Of a DNA stretch of 40,000 bases, positions 1-7,705 are shown piece after piece. The DNA comes from Brevibacillus brevis (GTDB lineage Bacteria; Bacillota; Bacilli; Brevibacillales; Brevibacillaceae). The first letter of the stretch is position 1; each line of letters starts with the position of its first letter. The position numbers and the translations under genes were made by a program. The notes beneath the pieces are model-generated. The model was given only the letters and a program-made list of their open reading frames with translations. It ran no database searches and was not told the DNA's origin. Location: contig NZ_CP030117.1 in the NCBI RefSeq assembly GCF_001039275.2, forward strand, positions 157,501-197,500. Direction: 5' to 3'.

Positions 1-22
1 GAATTCAAAAGGAGGAGCACGA

Positions 23-1426
23 GTGAAAAGGCGTTTGCTCATAGTAGATGATGATCGAGATTCAGTTCGCTTGTTAACGGCTCAACTTATAAACAGCAGA
101 TGGATAGAAGTGTGCGGGGAAGCATTCGGAGTGGAAGAGGCATGGGCAAAACTACAGGCAAACCAACCTCATTTTGTGTTGCTGGGTGGTATTAAGGGAA
201 CGGAAAGAGGGGTGTTGTGTCAGCAGTTTCGGCTAGCCTTTCCTCATCTTTCATTTATTGCTGCTTGCTCAAGCAATGAACTGATGTGGGAGCCCTTTTT
301 CCGGAACTTAGGCTTATGGGTTATTGCCAAGCCCATTGAATCAGGGCAAATTGAAGCGTTAGCCATGATGATACAACCTCCAGGCATGGTAGCAGAAGCT
401 GCGCCACAACAACAGCAGTATATCATCCAGGAACAAACCAAGAGCTATCCGAGCCAACCGCCGTCATTCCCCGAGCCGATCACAGAAAGTCAAGTTCCTG
501 AAATGGCTCGTCCCAAACAGCTTATTACTGTTTACGGTCCAAAGGGTGGCGTAGGAAAAACATTTATTTCTCGAGAGTTAGCAATTTTCTTTTCCATGCA
601 AAAAAACGAAGGTCTCCCATTGCGGGTAATCGCTGTTGACTTCAATCTTGATCTCGGAACATTTGCGACTACCTTGAATCTCCCTCGTACCCCTAATCTT
701 TTTACGTGGGTAAAGGATCTTGATGCTCAGTTGCATGCCCTTATTCAGAGTCAAGGAAAAGAGCCGTATTCCATTAGCAGTGAGGAATGGCAGGAATACG
801 CACAAGCCTTGCCGTTATCTCCACAACAAATCGAGAAATATGTGGTTGCTCATCCTGATACGGGATTGCATGTACTTACTTCCCCCCGTGATATTCGGCA
901 AAGCTTTGAAATCCGTGACTATCATTTATATCTGATTCTCGAAACGTTAAAACAAAGCAACTACGACGTCATCCTAATCGATACGGCTCCTGATACAACA
1001 GATGCAACGATTCAAGCGCTGTTTTTTGCAGAACATGTCGTGATGGTGGGAAATCCGGTGGTAGATTCCATTGAAAATATTCAACGATTGCTGAAACTGT
1101 TGAGAGAAGCAGAGTACCCTGAAGAACGCATTCAAATTTGTATGAATCGTTTGCAGCGGAAAGAAATGTTTACCTTGGATGAAATTCGTGCCTATTTCCA
1201 ACTTCACCCTAGCAAAAAAATCTTCTCAATACCTGACGATGTGGAAGTAAAAAAATCGATTAACACCGGAACGCCAGTTATGCTCCAGACAGGGAGAATT
1301 CCGGCCAAGGAAGCCATTGAAACATTAGGAAAAGCACTGTTCCCCGTAGATGGGGAGCAAATGAAGGCTGCTGGAAAAGAGAAACAAAAAGAGAAAACAT
1401 CTCTCTTCAAGTGGTTATGGGGATAA
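23..1426 (+). CDS. TadZ/CpaE-like pilus localisation ATPase with degenerate receiver domain
   Basis: A 467-residue protein. Residues 1-115 look like a response-regulator receiver: the acidic cluster D9-D11 and the K103-P104 pair are present, but the usual phosphoacceptor aspartate is replaced by glycine (G55). A Gln/Pro-rich linker follows, then a MinD/ParA-type ATPase domain with an intact deviant Walker A KGGVGKT at residues 174-180 and a later hydrophobic DTAPDTT segment. This layout is that of TadZ/CpaE proteins, which place the Tad pilus machine at the membrane or pole. The GTG start at 23 follows AGGAGG at 10-15. It is the first visible gene of a tight Tad operon, and cpaF starts 11 bases downstream. 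The family call is firm; the localisation role is inferred from family knowledge. Confidence 0.85.
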   Translation: MKRRLLIVDDDRDSVRLLTAQLINSRWIEVCGEAFGVEEAWAKLQANQPHFVLLGGIKGTERGVLCQQFRLAFPHLSFIAACSSNELMWEPFFRNLGLWVIAKPIESGQIEALAMMIQPPGMVAEAAPQQQQYIIQEQTKSYPSQPPSFPEPITESQVPEMARPKQLITVYGPKGGVGKTFISRELAIFFSMQKNEGLPLRVIAVDFNLDLGTFATTLNLPRTPNLFTWVKDLDAQLHALIQSQGKEPYSISSEEWQEYAQALPLSPQQIEKYVVAHPDTGLHVLTSPRDIRQSFEIRDYHLYLILETLKQSNYDVILIDTAPDTTDATIQALFFAEHVVMVGNPVVDSIENIQRLLKLLREAEYPEERIQICMNRLQRKEMFTLDEIRAYFQLHPSKKIFSIPDDVEVKKSINTGTPVMLQTGRIPAKEAIETLGKALFPVDGEQMKAAGKEKQKEKTSLFKWLWG

Positions 1427-1437
1427 GGGAGGGTGTC

Positions 1438-2925
1438 ATGTTCGATAAAAAACACTTACTAGGCATCTCTAATCAAGTCCGACCTGCGCAAGAATTACGA
1501 TCAACCGGCAGGGGAATGGCGGGAGTTCCTTCGACGCTTCACGAAAAAATGCAAGCCCCCGATCACGAGCGGACGAATGAAAAATGGGTCGGGACAGATA
1601 GAGAAACATCGATACGCACCCAGATTGTCGAGAAATACGGAAAACGATTATGGGAAGAAAAGCAGTCCCCACTCTTTTTAGATGAGCTGACGGCAGATAT
1701 TCGAATGCTGTTGGAGTCGCAAACCACCCTGACTTCCGTACAAAGAGAAGCAGAAGTAAAACGATTACTGCATTCTTTGACCGGTTGGGGGCCATTAGAC
1801 GCTTTATTAGAGGATAACGACATCACGGAGATTCTTTTTCACCGCTATAACTATCTCGTCATTGAAAGAAAAAGTACTGGTCGCCTTGAATCGCCGGACA
1901 TTGCTGTTTTTCGCGATGAGGAGGAGCTGCTGCGCTTATTGGAACAAATTGCAGCGACAATGGGGCGTGAGTTTAATGAAACAAAAGCAGAGCTACATAC
2001 ACAGCTTCCAGACGGTTCCCGGGTTGCTGCTACACATCGCTCTATTTCTCCCGATGGTCATATGCTCACGATCAGAAAACACCGTGAGTTACTCAGCGAG
2101 TTCGACTACTTGAGGTATGGTTCCATTTGCGAGCCGATGCTTCTCTTTTTAAACAGAGCCGTCCGTTTATCTCGTGCATCTGGCATTGTCAGTGGAGGAA
2201 CAGGCTCAGGCAAGACACACATGCTCAACCTTATCTCCCAATATGTCCCTGATCATTTAAGTATTATTACGATCGAGGACGTTTTGGAGATGAAGCTTCA
2301 GCATCCTTTTGTGCGCAGATTTTTAGCGAAACCTGCGAATTATGAGGGCAAGGGTGGGTTTTCGATCAAGGATTGTGTTCGTTTGTCCTTAAGAAAAAGG
2401 CCGGATGTCATTATGGTCGGTGAGACACGAGGTGGTGAAATCGTAGATATGCTTTGGGCGATGAATACAGATCACCCTGGTAGCTGGAGCACAGCGCATG
2501 CAAACTCACCGCGAGCTTTGGTCGATTCAACATTGCCCATTTTATTTGGAAAAGCAGATGAAGGGTATAGTGCTGAGGAGCGCAATTTAATGATCGGTTC
2601 AGCACTAGATCTGATTGTTCAAGTAAAACGTTTTGAAGAAGATGGCAGTCGCAAGGTGGTTGCAATAACGGAGGTAGTGGGGACGGGGCAATCGCATGAA
2701 GAATGGATAAAACGGGCTTGCAACATTAAACAGGTTCTCCCTGATCGGGTGTATTTACAAGATATTTACGTGTACGAAGCAACTGGGGTGGAGAATGGGA
2801 GAGTAAAGGGTCACTTCAAATGGACAGGCTATCGCCCAGAGCGATTGATTAAGCGATGGCTAGAGAAAGGGCTGTCGCGAGAGGAGATTGAGCAAGTCTT
2901 TTTCACCACACCAATACCGCTATAG
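1438..2925 (+). CDS. cpaF: CpaF/TadA secretion ATPase, Tad system 1
   Basis: A 495-residue type II/IV secretion ATPase that would hexamerise at the membrane and power Flp pilus assembly. The Walker A GGTGSGKT (K259), the Walker B/Asp-box region around VGETRGGE (E329, R331) and the AHANSPR histidine-box segment (H354) are all present, so the enzyme looks catalytically competent. I chose the ATG at 1438 because AAGGGAGGG lies directly upstream and overlaps the stop of the preceding tadZ-like gene; an in-frame ATG at 1411 would overlap that gene and has no ribosome site. It is followed 11 bases later by tadB. The C-terminal ~90 residues are typical of the CpaF branch rather than PilB or PulE. 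Gene name is by family. Confidence 0.93.
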   Translation: MFDKKHLLGISNQVRPAQELRSTGRGMAGVPSTLHEKMQAPDHERTNEKWVGTDRETSIRTQIVEKYGKRLWEEKQSPLFLDELTADIRMLLESQTTLTSVQREAEVKRLLHSLTGWGPLDALLEDNDITEILFHRYNYLVIERKSTGRLESPDIAVFRDEEELLRLLEQIAATMGREFNETKAELHTQLPDGSRVAATHRSISPDGHMLTIRKHRELLSEFDYLRYGSICEPMLLFLNRAVRLSRASGIVSGGTGSGKTHMLNLISQYVPDHLSIITIEDVLEMKLQHPFVRRFLAKPANYEGKGGFSIKDCVRLSLRKRPDVIMVGETRGGEIVDMLWAMNTDHPGSWSTAHANSPRALVDSTLPILFGKADEGYSAEERNLMIGSALDLIVQVKRFEEDGSRKVVAITEVVGTGQSHEEWIKRACNIKQVLPDRVYLQDIYVYEATGVENGRVKGHFKWTGYRPERLIKRWLEKGLSREEIEQVFFTTPIPL

Positions 2926-2936
2926 GAGGAGAAGGC

Positions 2937-3833
2937 ATGGATATTAGCTTACCTGTTGCGATAGGGATGGGAATGGCCATCCTGTTATTGATCATGCCCA
3001 ACAAATTTTACATGCGGGAACCAACGGGGAAGCACGAAATCGTAGAAGTGCTGCAACAGGACAGAAAAACGATTTGGAAGCAGTTTGAGGAGAGGTTGGC
3101 GAAATCGCGCTCAGGGTGGGGGGTAAACCAGTATGTCACCCTCTCTTTTTTATTGGGGATCGCGTCCTTTGGTGTGAGTAGTCAGATCTTGCAGTCTTGG
3201 TGGATGGCATTGCCTGCTTTGCTGGCAGGGATTATGTTTACCGAACGGTTGGTGAGTGTATGGGGGGCTCGTCGAAAGGACGATTTCGAAGCAGGCAATG
3301 TAAAAGCGATTCGTCTCATGGCCAGTTCTTTACGTACCTCTCCATCGTATTTACATGCGTTTGAACAGGTAGCGGCTAGTCCATTTTTATCAGAAATTGT
3401 ATTAGAGGAGTACAAGCGCATTGTAGAGCTATTGCGGGCACAAGTCCCGTTGGAGCACGTAATGAATCGATTCTTTGAACGTACAGGATCAGCAGATGTC
3501 AAATATTTAGCGACCATTGTTCACATTCAACGTGAGATGGGTGGAGATATGGCCAAAACGCTCGATTTGGCTGCTTCTTCGATATTGCGGCGCAGACAGT
3601 CACTCCGTAGACAAAAAGCAGCTATGGCTCAGATCGTTGCACAAGTAAATTTACTAAGTGTCATGCCGTTTGTTTTTGTCATTGCGTTGTATGTGAATAA
3701 TCCCAATCATTTCGACCCACTAACGGCCACAATGGGGGGACGGTTGCTTATTTTGGGTAGCTTGGCTTCTATTTTGATTGGGGGAGAAGCAATTCGTTAT
3801 GTTGCGCATAAAAGCATAAGCAGGGGAGCATAG
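2937..3833 (+). CDS. tadB: TadB-like inner membrane platform protein, system 1
   Basis: A 298-residue integral membrane protein with a hydrophobic N-terminal segment (about residues 3-21), a central hydrophobic pair (about 65-100), a cytoplasmic helical T2SSF-type domain with a conserved-looking stretch around residues 195-225 (EMGGDMAKTLDLAA), and two C-terminal membrane segments. This is the layout of TadB, which together with TadC forms the membrane platform driven by CpaF. The ATG at 2937 is preceded by AGGAGGAG and lies 11 bases after cpaF, so translation is probably coupled. The product cannot be separated from TadC-type proteins by motif alone; order in the operon decides the name. Confidence 0.85.
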   Translation: MDISLPVAIGMGMAILLLIMPNKFYMREPTGKHEIVEVLQQDRKTIWKQFEERLAKSRSGWGVNQYVTLSFLLGIASFGVSSQILQSWWMALPALLAGIMFTERLVSVWGARRKDDFEAGNVKAIRLMASSLRTSPSYLHAFEQVAASPFLSEIVLEEYKRIVELLRAQVPLEHVMNRFFERTGSADVKYLATIVHIQREMGGDMAKTLDLAASSILRRRQSLRRQKAAMAQIVAQVNLLSVMPFVFVIALYVNNPNHFDPLTATMGGRLLILGSLASILIGGEAIRYVAHKSISRGA

Positions 3834-3844
3834 GAGAGGGTGCA

Positions 3845-4759
3845 ATGTTCGTTCTCGTTATAAGTATCATGGTGAGTGTTGCTATATTTCTGTACGGCTT
3901 GCCGTCTTGTGTGAGTAAGGGAGAACCATTCTCTTCCACACTTTTGGGCAGGATTGATGTTGAGCAACAGGCAAAGCTTGAGCAAGCGTTTCAAAAAGGA
4001 CGAAAAAGGTGGACACTGATTCGAGGCTTGGAGAAAAACCAGGTACTGCTACAGTATTTCTACAAATGGACGGGTGTCGATAAGAAAAAAATAGAGGAAA
4101 CATTGGCGCGTCTGGAGATTGATATAAGCCTGACAGAGATTGTCTTGTTCCGGCTCATCAGTATGTGTTTCATTGCTTCATCTTTAGCTTCATTGGCAAT
4201 GACCATGGTTAACGGTGAGCAAATCGGTATGGTGACTGGGCTTCCCTTAACGTTTAGCTTATTTTTGTACTTGCTACCCAATATGTTGCTAGATTGGGTG
4301 GACAAGCGGGCAAAAGCTGAAATTCGTGAGCAGGTCCCTATCTTTTTCAGCATTGTGCAATCACTTGTGGAAGCAGGCATGCCATTGCAGCAGGCTGTTA
4401 AGCAGACAGCGAGACGTTTTGATGCAAGACTGGGCAGAGAGCTGGCGAGCCTAGAAATAGGAGAAAAAAGGCATGGGAACTGGAGAAAGGCCCTTGAAGA
4501 GCTGGCATTTCGGTGGGAGGTTGATTCGTTGACTACCATTGCGTTGGAGATGAACGAAGCGATGAAAAAAGGGGTTAGCATATCACAAATGTTGTCTGTT
4601 CAAGTAGAGGAGCAAGTGAGACAACAAGAAGACGAGGCTGCTACCCATATGAATCGGTTAAATATCAGGTTATTGCCTTTTGTCATTTTGTTAATGGGTC
4701 TACCGCTATTGTTCTTGGTGATGGGCCCTGCATTTATCGGTATCGGAGAAAGCTTGTAG
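3845..4759 (+). CDS. tadC: TadC-like inner membrane platform protein, system 1
   Basis: A 304-residue membrane protein with an N-terminal anchor, two hydrophobic segments near residues 98-150, a T2SSF-type cytoplasmic domain (with QVPIFFSIVQSLVEAGMPLQ, near residue 170) and a C-terminal anchor rich in Leu and Phe. It is the second platform component, the partner of TadB. The ATG at 3845 follows a GGAGAGGG ribosome site, 11 bases after tadB. After it comes a 90-base gap before the pilin gene, the only sizeable spacer in this operon; this may allow separate control of the abundant pilin, although I see no clear promoter there. Confidence 0.85.
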   Translation: MFVLVISIMVSVAIFLYGLPSCVSKGEPFSSTLLGRIDVEQQAKLEQAFQKGRKRWTLIRGLEKNQVLLQYFYKWTGVDKKKIEETLARLEIDISLTEIVLFRLISMCFIASSLASLAMTMVNGEQIGMVTGLPLTFSLFLYLLPNMLLDWVDKRAKAEIREQVPIFFSIVQSLVEAGMPLQQAVKQTARRFDARLGRELASLEIGEKRHGNWRKALEELAFRWEVDSLTTIALEMNEAMKKGVSISQMLSVQVEEQVRQQEDEAATHMNRLNIRLLPFVILLMGLPLLFLVMGPAFIGIGESL

Positions 4760-4849
4760 AAAAATAAGTCCGTGTAAATATTTTTGCGAGAGGCACTGTC
4801 TTTTGGCAGAGTGAAAATAGAACCAAAATCTCAATGAGGAGTGAATGGA

Positions 4850-5026
4850 ATGGGAGCCATCGCAGATTACGTGAAGCGTTTTTGGTACGAGGAGGACGGT
4901 GTTACGATCGTGGAAATGGTCATTATCATTGCCGTCATCTTGATTGTGCTTATTCCGACACTGACACAACTAGGCACTGCCGAAGACGAGAAGCTGAAGG
5001 AACTGCAAGAAAAGATAAGCAAATGA
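4850..5026 (+). CDS. flp: Flp-type pilin (small prepilin)
   Basis: A 58-residue protein with a short charged leader ending at G17, then VTIVE with glutamate at position +5 after the glycine, then a continuous hydrophobic helix of about 20 residues and a charged C-terminal tail rich in Glu and Lys. This is the arrangement of Flp prepilins, which are cut after the glycine and polymerised. The usual +6 tyrosine of Flp pilins is methionine here. The ATG at 4850 is chosen over a GTG at 4841 because GAGGAG occupies 4836-4841, leaving an 8-base spacer to the ATG. The stop overlaps the start of the prepilin peptidase gene (ATGA). It is the only canonical pilin in the window. Confidence 0.85.
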   Translation: MGAIADYVKRFWYEEDGVTIVEMVIIIAVILIVLIPTLTQLGTAEDEKLKELQEKISK

Positions 5027-5520
5027 CAAACGTAGTCTTGCTTGGCGTGTTAGGAGCGGCAGCATGGATGGATTGGAGACAAAGAAAAATACCGAATACT
5101 CTTGTTTTTCCAGCGATTTCTGTCGGCTTATGGTATCAGTGGGAAGGTGAATTATTAGCTGGAGCATTGTTAGGTGTGGCAGGAGCCTTTTTGTTGACAG
5201 TTGGTCCCGTATTCTTAAAAGGGATGGGGATGGGGGATCAAAAGCTGCTGATGGCTGTTGGTGCTTGGACGAGCTGGAGTGTGGTGTACTCTTTGTTTTT
5301 GCATTCCATCGTTTTGTGCCTGATTGTTATGGTGTTCTATCCGCAAAATTGGGCTCGTTTACGCAACAATCTTCAAATCATAGCAGCCGGATGGTCGGCT
5401 CATCGACAAGTATGGCTTCCAGGCAGGGGAAAAACAGCCTTTTCATTCCCCTACGCGGTATATTTGCTGGGTGCTTTTGTGTTCCAATCCGTACGAAATG
5501 TCTTCGGAGCAAGCGGATGA
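5023..5520 (+). CDS. tadV: Prepilin peptidase, TadV/CpaA type (A24 family)
   Basis: A 165-residue polytopic membrane aspartic protease. The two catalytic aspartates of the A24 family can be seen: D17 in the segment MDWRQRKIPN and D72 in the GxGD motif (GMGD, residues 69-72). It lacks the N-terminal methylase domain of PilD-type enzymes, as expected for the short TadV/CpaA class. It would cleave the Flp prepilin and the TadE pseudopilin encoded beside it. The ATG at 5023 overlaps the pilin stop, a sign of translational coupling; longer in-frame extensions upstream would run through the pilin gene and are rejected. This is the only prepilin peptidase in the window. Confidence 0.92.
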   Translation: MTNVVLLGVLGAAAWMDWRQRKIPNTLVFPAISVGLWYQWEGELLAGALLGVAGAFLLTVGPVFLKGMGMGDQKLLMAVGAWTSWSVVYSLFLHSIVLCLIVMVFYPQNWARLRNNLQIIAAGWSAHRQVWLPGRGKTAFSFPYAVYLLGAFVFQSVRNVFGASG

Positions 5521-5948
5521 TCACACGAATGGGACGAGTGATATGTGCGAGGGCGAAAGATGAGCGAGGCAGCCAAATGATTGAATTTATTTTGGTGTTT
5601 CCTTTAGTTTGGATCTTGATCGTATTCTCCTTTGACCAATTCAGTATGATGTACAACAAGCAAAAGGCATTGGTAGCTGCATATGAGGCAGGGAGAATTG
5701 CTGCAGTGCAGCCCAATTTCGGTTTGGCCAAATTCCATGCGAAAGAGCGAGGCACATCGGAATTAGCACAAGGTATCGGAGTCCTTCATAAAGATGTGCA
5801 GTTGGAGCTTGATGGGAACGGCTGGAGAAAAGGCAGTCATGTAAAAGCTGAAGCAACAGTTTCATTTCGGCTTCTCGCTACGGGGGAATTATACGAGATA
5901 ACCGAAAGTTATCACATGATGGTTGAAAATGCGGAGGAGAAGCAATGA
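5517..5948 (+). CDS. tadE: TadE-like pseudopilin, system 1
   Basis: A 143-residue protein with a basic leader, the processing motif G18 followed by SQMIEF (Glu at +5, Phe at +6), a single hydrophobic helix and an extracytoplasmic domain of about 95 residues. This is the TadE pattern. TadE proteins are pseudopilins processed by TadV and needed for pilus assembly. The ATG at 5517 overlaps the stop of tadV (ATGA); the open frame extends upstream inside tadV but that part is not credible as coding. The gene in turn overlaps the next gene by four bases. Confidence 0.82.
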   Translation: MITRMGRVICARAKDERGSQMIEFILVFPLVWILIVFSFDQFSMMYNKQKALVAAYEAGRIAAVQPNFGLAKFHAKERGTSELAQGIGVLHKDVQLELDGNGWRKGSHVKAEATVSFRLLATGELYEITESYHMMVENAEEKQ

Positions 5949-6454
5949 ATGATCTGTTGCATCATTTTTTGATTCGAGTGAAGGAAGAGCGCGGGGCAAC
6001 AATGATTACTGTGCTCTTCTTTCTCTTCTGCTTGGGCAGTCTGCTCTCTATCCTGTTATTTTTGGAGCAGACAGATTATCTAAAAATGAAGATGCAACAT
6101 ACAGCAGATCTGATTACCAAAGGATCGCGTGCGGCTGGAAAATGGGAGTACGTAGATTCAAACGGTGATAAGCAAATCAGATTGTTTGCGACAACAGAAG
6201 AAGCTGATCGGCGTGATGCGGATATCATTCGCGGGGCACGTGAAGAAGCGGAGATTCTTTGGAGATTAAATAGGTCGAATCTAGAGGGGACAAGTGATGA
6301 AGTCTCTGTCACTCACCAAAAAGGTGAACGGCCTTATCTGTACTTGCAAGGAATCTATCATCTAGAAGTAAAGGTTGAAAAGAATATACCTGTATTTTGG
6401 GATGAGCTTTTTGTAAAAATGAACAGAGTCTCCCAGTCTGGGGTATATGAATAA
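5945..6454 (+). CDS. TadE/TadF-like pseudopilin lacking the +5 glutamate, system 1
   Basis: A 169-residue protein with a leader ending EERG (G17), then ATMIT and a hydrophobic helix, followed by an extracytoplasmic domain. It looks like a TadF/TadE pseudopilin and sits directly after tadE with an ATGA overlap. The +5 position after the predicted cleavage glycine is threonine instead of the usual glutamate. The product may therefore be processed but assembled differently, or it may sit at a terminal position of the filament. GGAGGAG upstream of the ATG at 5945 supports the start. The family assignment rests on position and topology; the exact subfamily is uncertain. Confidence 0.7.
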   Translation: MNDLLHHFLIRVKEERGATMITVLFFLFCLGSLLSILLFLEQTDYLKMKMQHTADLITKGSRAAGKWEYVDSNGDKQIRLFATTEEADRRDADIIRGAREEAEILWRLNRSNLEGTSDEVSVTHQKGERPYLYLQGIYHLEVKVEKNIPVFWDELFVKMNRVSQSGVYE

Positions 6455-7169
6455 AGTCACAATTTTGAACGAAGTTACTGTTATTTTTGTCCTATTCCCG
6501 CATGGTAATTTAGTAGCATATTCCAAAAATGGGGATAGGAGTGAGATAACAGTGCCCTCAAAAATAGTCGATAGGTACAAACGAATTCTTAACGGAGAGC
6601 AAAAGCGTTTCTCCCCGTATGAGTTCGAAGATGTGCAGTACCGTAAGCAAAAAGTCCAATTAGTTGTCAGATATGCGATTGAAAATGTAAAAAGATGGAC
6701 GCCAGAGCAAGCGCGACGTGAATTGAGCTTGCAAGATGTCAAAGAACTGAAGCTGCATTTAGTGAGAGAATTTATTGAGCCGCCTATTGAGGCAAAGGCT
6801 GAGGATGTGTATTACTTCGTCGAATTTGCTTATCCGTATTTACCTCGGCTTTCAGAAGAGCAACGAGTGCTATGGGTTTACCAGGAAGTGCTTTCAGGCA
6901 TAAGACGCCATTTTCCCCCCGGTTATTTTCAGAGCATAAAGGGTGAGGAACGGGCAAAAATATGCGTCGATTATATGTGCGAGCATCTACTAAAGCTGGC
7001 AGATTTGCGTCAACTGCCAAGTATCTTCAGCAAAACAGAGAGAGCGTATACGCTCCTGAAAACATATAAACTCAAGATTCTAGTCGATACACTCTACTTT
7101 TCACCATTTGATATGGTCACTGAAATGTATCCCGAACTTAGTGATCCCTCTTATTGGGGAGAGTTATAA
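6447..7169 (+). CDS. Unrecognised soluble protein at the end of Tad operon 1
   Basis: I do not recognise this 240-residue product. It has no signal peptide, no membrane segment and no obvious catalytic motif. It is rich in charged and aromatic residues and looks mostly helical after residue 60. The frame begins at ATG 6447, overlapping the pseudopilin gene by eight bases. A GTG at 6552 preceded by AGGAG would give a 205-residue product and is a real alternative start. Its place at the end of the pilus operon suggests an accessory or regulatory role in the Tad system, but that is inference only. Confidence 0.6.
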   Translation: MNKVTILNEVTVIFVLFPHGNLVAYSKNGDRSEITVPSKIVDRYKRILNGEQKRFSPYEFEDVQYRKQKVQLVVRYAIENVKRWTPEQARRELSLQDVKELKLHLVREFIEPPIEAKAEDVYYFVEFAYPYLPRLSEEQRVLWVYQEVLSGIRRHFPPGYFQSIKGEERAKICVDYMCEHLLKLADLRQLPSIFSKTERAYTLLKTYKLKILVDTLYFSPFDMVTEMYPELSDPSYWGEL

Positions 7170-7203
7170 AAATATTTGCACAACCCTGCTGTCTTTTTTT
7201 ACG

Positions 7204-7253
7204 GTAGAGATAGTTTCATAGGCTTATAAGCAGATGAAACGGCCGTACTCTAC
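7204..7253 (+). ncRNA. Predicted leader RNA stem-loop before the 92-residue orphan gene
   Basis: Two nested inverted repeats form a long hairpin. GTAGAG (7204-7209) pairs with CTCTAC (7248-7253), and inside it GTTTCAT (7213-7219) pairs with ATGAAAC (7234-7240). They are separated by an asymmetric internal loop and capped by a 14-base loop that itself contains the palindrome CTTATAAG. There is no T-run on the 3' side, so it is not an ordinary terminator. It ends ten bases before the AAGGAGG ribosome site of the next gene and may act as a leader control element. I match it to no known riboswitch class. Confidence 0.45.
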
Positions 7254-7277
7254 AGGTGAGAGAAGGAGGCGTTGCGT

Positions 7278-7556
7278 ATGGCAACAGTAGAGGCTCACCA
7301 GAAATGCTCTGCATCCGTGGAGCAGCTTCTAGGGCGAAAAGTACGCTACCAGAAGCACAAACCCGGCAGGTATCTTTCAGTGGAAAGAGTTCCGCAGGGA
7401 GCGTTCCAGATCGAATCCGTACATCGATTTGGAGACAGAGTAGTACTCAATGACGGACTGATTGTAATGGAGAATGCTCCAACCGTCATGGAGCGCGGGG
7501 GAAGGATCGCTCTTCTTTTCGCGACCGGAGAAGAACTTTACTTTGTAACGCAGTAG
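7278..7556 (+). CDS. Small orphan protein between the two Tad operons
   Basis: A 92-residue soluble protein that I do not recognise. It has a basic N-terminal half (RYQKHKPGRY) and a C-terminal half of alternating hydrophobic residues that looks like beta structure. The ATG at 7278 has a strong AAGGAGG at 7263-7269; a TTG at 7272 in the same frame is too close to that site. An overlapping open frame at 7256-7453 lacks comparable support. The gene stands alone between two predicted structured RNA segments, upstream of the second Tad-like operon. A role as a regulator or RNA-binding partner of that operon is possible but unproved. Confidence 0.65.
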   Translation: MATVEAHQKCSASVEQLLGRKVRYQKHKPGRYLSVERVPQGAFQIESVHRFGDRVVLNDGLIVMENAPTVMERGGRIALLFATGEELYFVTQ

Positions 7557-7566
7557 GTTCTCTTAA

Positions 7567-7639
7567 TCGCCTTGCACGGGTGCGTGTGAGGCGACCAATA
7601 AAGCCCAAATGCCTGGTTTATCAGGCTAAATAAGATTGG
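7567..7639 (+). ncRNA. Predicted structured leader RNA upstream of the second Tad-like operon
   Basis: Two consecutive stems can be drawn. TCGCCT (7567-7572) pairs with AGGCGA (7589-7594) and encloses a GCAC/GTGT helper helix. CCAAT (7595-7599) pairs with ATTGG (7635-7639) and encloses a hairpin GCCTG (7611-7615)/CAGGC (7622-7626). The two outer stems are directly adjacent, so they could stack. No T-run follows. The element ends 66 bases before the start of the first gene of the operon, a typical place for a leader control RNA. I compared it from memory with the c-di-GMP, purine and TPP riboswitch consensus motifs and it fits none of them. Confidence 0.45.
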
Positions 7640-7705
7640 ATGAGTCGAGAATGCTCTTGGAGTATATCTATCGCTCTATAAAAAGAAAAATGGGGGTATT
7701 TTTAC

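Noticed and set aside
7256..7453. Alternative 65-codon frame overlapping the orphan gene
   Set aside because: Its start is upstream of, and not served by, the AAGGAGG site, which fits the 7278 frame.
7561..7650. c-di-GMP riboswitch before the second Tad-like operon
   Set aside because: Attractive for a pilus operon, but the conserved GGGACGCAAAGCC-type core and the GNRA tetraloop of the class I motif are absent; the element is listed only as an unclassified structure.
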